18,096 nt of DNA, taken from assembly GCA_032378655.1 (NCBI GenBank), contig JAVYJS010000018.1, forward strand, positions 1 through 18,096, read 5' to 3'. The notes beneath the pieces were generated by a model, which ran no database searches, was not told the DNA's origin, and saw nothing but the letters and a program-made list of their open reading frames with translations. A program made the position numbers and the translations under genes. The DNA comes from Arsenophonus melophagi. Lineage in GTDB: Bacteria > Pseudomonadota > Gammaproteobacteria > Enterobacterales > Enterobacteriaceae. Shown piece by piece: positions 16,670-18,096 of the stretch (position 1 is its first letter; each line of letters begins with the position of its first letter).

Positions 16670-16700
16670 CTTTATATTGCTATATTAGAGCAATATAAAG
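16670..16700. repeat. 12-bp perfect inverted repeat
   Basis: CTTTATATTGCT (16670-16681) and AGCAATATAAAG (16689-16700) with a 7-nt loop. No T tract follows. Confidence 0.65.
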
Positions 16701-16971
16701 GCAGTAAATACTGCTTTGATCCAACATAAGCAACTAAATAAATTTAGTGGTAGCTTATTGAAGCTGAGCATTATTCAGATATGAATATTAATAGTATTGA
16801 GTGTCCTTATTACGTCCGTAATAATACAAGAATTGGAAAAGAAAACCCTTTTGAACTTTCGTCATTACTAAATATAATGACGTTGTTTATAACAACCTTT
16901 GAAACCAGTTAAAATCTACTGATTTTATCACTTAGAAGTAACAAATATCTAGTGGTTTTAAGGTATTTATC

Positions 16972-17124
16972 ATGTTCTTTAATCATGCAGCAGAATTTCA
17001 TGCTGTTGGTGTTTCCTCTGAACCTAAGATTGTGCGGAAAATATTAATATTGCTTGTCTTATGGAGCAAGAAAGATTATTTGCGTGCATGCAGTATCCAA
17101 TCGTGTCTTGGATACAATGGGTGA
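16972..17124 (+). CDS. Hypothetical 50-aa frame, doubtful
   Basis: An ATG-initiated frame of 50 codons (starts MFFNHAAEFHAVG, ends TGA) has TAAGG 8 nt before the start, an unusually good ribosome site for this desert. It has a short hydrophobic stretch (KILILLVLW, about 23-31) flanked by lysines. I recognise no family. An 8-bp hairpin (17093-17115) lies inside its 3' end. A chance frame or the remnant of a larger gene is more likely than a real small protein. Confidence 0.18.
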   Translation: MFFNHAAEFHAVGVSSEPKIVRKILILLVLWSKKDYLRACSIQSCLGYNG

Positions 17125-17227
17125 TTAACAAATATTTAACGCAGTTTATTTTTTGATCCAAACTGCCATAAAGGATTTTATTTACACCATGCTTTAAGTA
17201 CAAAAGTAACATATAATAACAAAGATT

Positions 17228-17253
17228 TTATACTGCGTATTATCGCAGTATAA
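17228..17253. repeat. 10-bp perfect inverted repeat
   Basis: TTATACTGCG (17228-17237) and CGCAGTATAA (17244-17253) with a 6-nt loop. The GC core is unusual in this stretch. Confidence 0.6.
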
Positions 17254-17910
17254 GAGACTGTTAATTCCTATACTTAAGGCCATACCAATGAATGGTATCT
17301 TAAATATTTCAATTCATCAGTAGCAAATCAACCTCTTCACCGTTACAGGTTCTCATATTTGATTGGCAACACATAGCTAAACAATAAAATAACTGATATA
17401 TAGAAAACAACGATATTGTATAAATATTTCTTACATTAATACAGATTTTTAAAAATAAGAAAAATTAACATTTATCGCCTGATAATCTAGTTAGAAAAGT
17501 ATATTAAAAATCTTCATAAATCGCATTTTTTATCTACATCCTTTTATTACGCTAGGCGATTGTAGGAAATAAGAGTGTTTAAAACCTTTTCTACTGCAAG
17601 GAAAAACCATATAAACCAATAGCTTGATAATTAGTAATTATCATTAATGTGCAAAAGAATACTAATATGAATACCAGCAATATCTTAACGCATCACCGAT
17701 TACTACCAATATCCATATAGATAGATATTATTATGAATAATTGTATTGTTGTGCTTAATATAATTGATTGATAACTTTTATAAATAATTTTCTATATAGG
17801 TTTTGGCTTTCACATTCCTAACAGATTGTTCATGAACTTTGACCATAATCACTTTTGAACAAAAATAAATATTGACAAAAGCGCCTGTAATCATTACTTC
17901 ACTACTTCAC

Positions 17911-18096
17911 TTATTCTTGGTTGCCTTTATCCGTTATCTTAGATAAGTAAAGACAGTTTGAATAGAGTAAGACTGAAAGAAATGGCACAGCACTCCAAAT
18001 CATGGCTTGTGGTGCTGATATTAATAAAAACACTTTTACATGAGGCGGCATTACCTGCGTAAATCATGGATCGATAAAACTACCTAAAAGGCTATT
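17911..18096 (-). pseudogene. Possible broken membrane-protein gene at the window edge
   Basis: The minus-strand frame entering from the right edge reads NSLLGSFIDP, then TGA (18066-18064), then continues open as FTQVMPPHVKVFLL and onwards for 50 codons to TAA at 17911. The latter part contains a hydrophobic segment (VFLLISAPQAMIWSAVPFL) and ends polar, like the C-terminus of a membrane protein. The base composition is visibly less AT-rich than the adjacent desert. The TGA could be a mutated TGG codon. I do not recognise the family. Alternatives are a real 46-residue protein from ATG 18051, though AGG is too close to that start for a good ribosome site, or chance. Confidence 0.3.

Larger units (their letters stand above)
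15717..18096. other. 2.4-kb gene desert right of rpmE
   Basis: No convincing gene. In E. coli the met cluster (metJ, metBL, metF) lies beyond rpmE; none is recognisable here. The stretch holds several inverted repeats (15739-15776, 15980-16001, 16159-16180, 16499-16525, 16546-16565, 16670-16700, 17093-17115, 17228-17253), a 50-codon frame with a plausible ribosome site (16972-17124) and a possible membrane-protein remnant at the right edge. Confidence 0.6.

Noticed and set aside
17024..17212. 62-codon minus-strand frame in the right desert
   Set aside because: No ribosome site seen, no recognisable motif, and a composition typical of the surrounding non-coding DNA.
2152..18096. tRNA, rRNA, tmRNA, RNase P or SRP RNA genes in the deserts
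   Set aside because: I looked for T-loop and family-specific conserved segments and saw none.

Overview
The window looks like a piece of the chromosome of an AT-rich, genome-reduced gammaproteobacterium of the Enterobacterales, most likely a host-restricted insect symbiont. The proteins are close to the Escherichia coli versions, and several are collinear with E. coli numbering to the residue. Only seven protein genes are convincing. They cover about 10.05 kb of 18.1 kb (about 56 %). The rest is AT-rich sequence without recognisable genes, as expected where genes decayed but the DNA was not deleted. I see no tRNA, rRNA, insertion sequence, prophage or CRISPR array.

Layout. Positions 122-2151 (minus) hold trkH then hemG, the conserved 3' part of the enterobacterial pepQ-yigZ-trkH-hemG order. 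Positions 2152-4675 are a 2.5-kb desert. Positions 4676-10526 carry the divergent proline-use pair putA (minus) and putP (plus) around a 514-bp control region. Positions 10527-11702 are a second desert. Positions 11703-12014 (minus) encode a very short FtsN, followed by a roughly 1-kb gap where related bacteria carry cytR, then priA (minus, 13051-15243) and the divergent rpmE (plus, 15492-15716). Positions 15717-18096 are a third desert, with a possible membrane-protein remnant at the right edge.

How the genes fit together. PutP imports proline with Na+. PutA oxidises it to glutamate and passes electrons to quinone. HemG, for haem synthesis, also gives electrons to quinone. TrkH is the K+-conducting subunit of a uptake system whose partner TrkA is not here. 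PriA restarts stalled replication forks, bL31 is a ribosomal protein, and FtsN triggers septal wall synthesis.

Most notable points: (1) FtsN is cut to 103 residues. It keeps the cytoplasmic tail, membrane helix and essential division-activating motif and lacks the whole SPOR part. (2) PutA lacks the N-terminal DNA-binding domain and keeps both enzyme domains intact, so proline degradation has probably lost its classical autorepression. (3) The deserts carry many perfect inverted repeats unrelated in sequence, up to 34-bp arms with a 2-nt spacer, far more than chance should give and mostly not shaped like intrinsic terminators.
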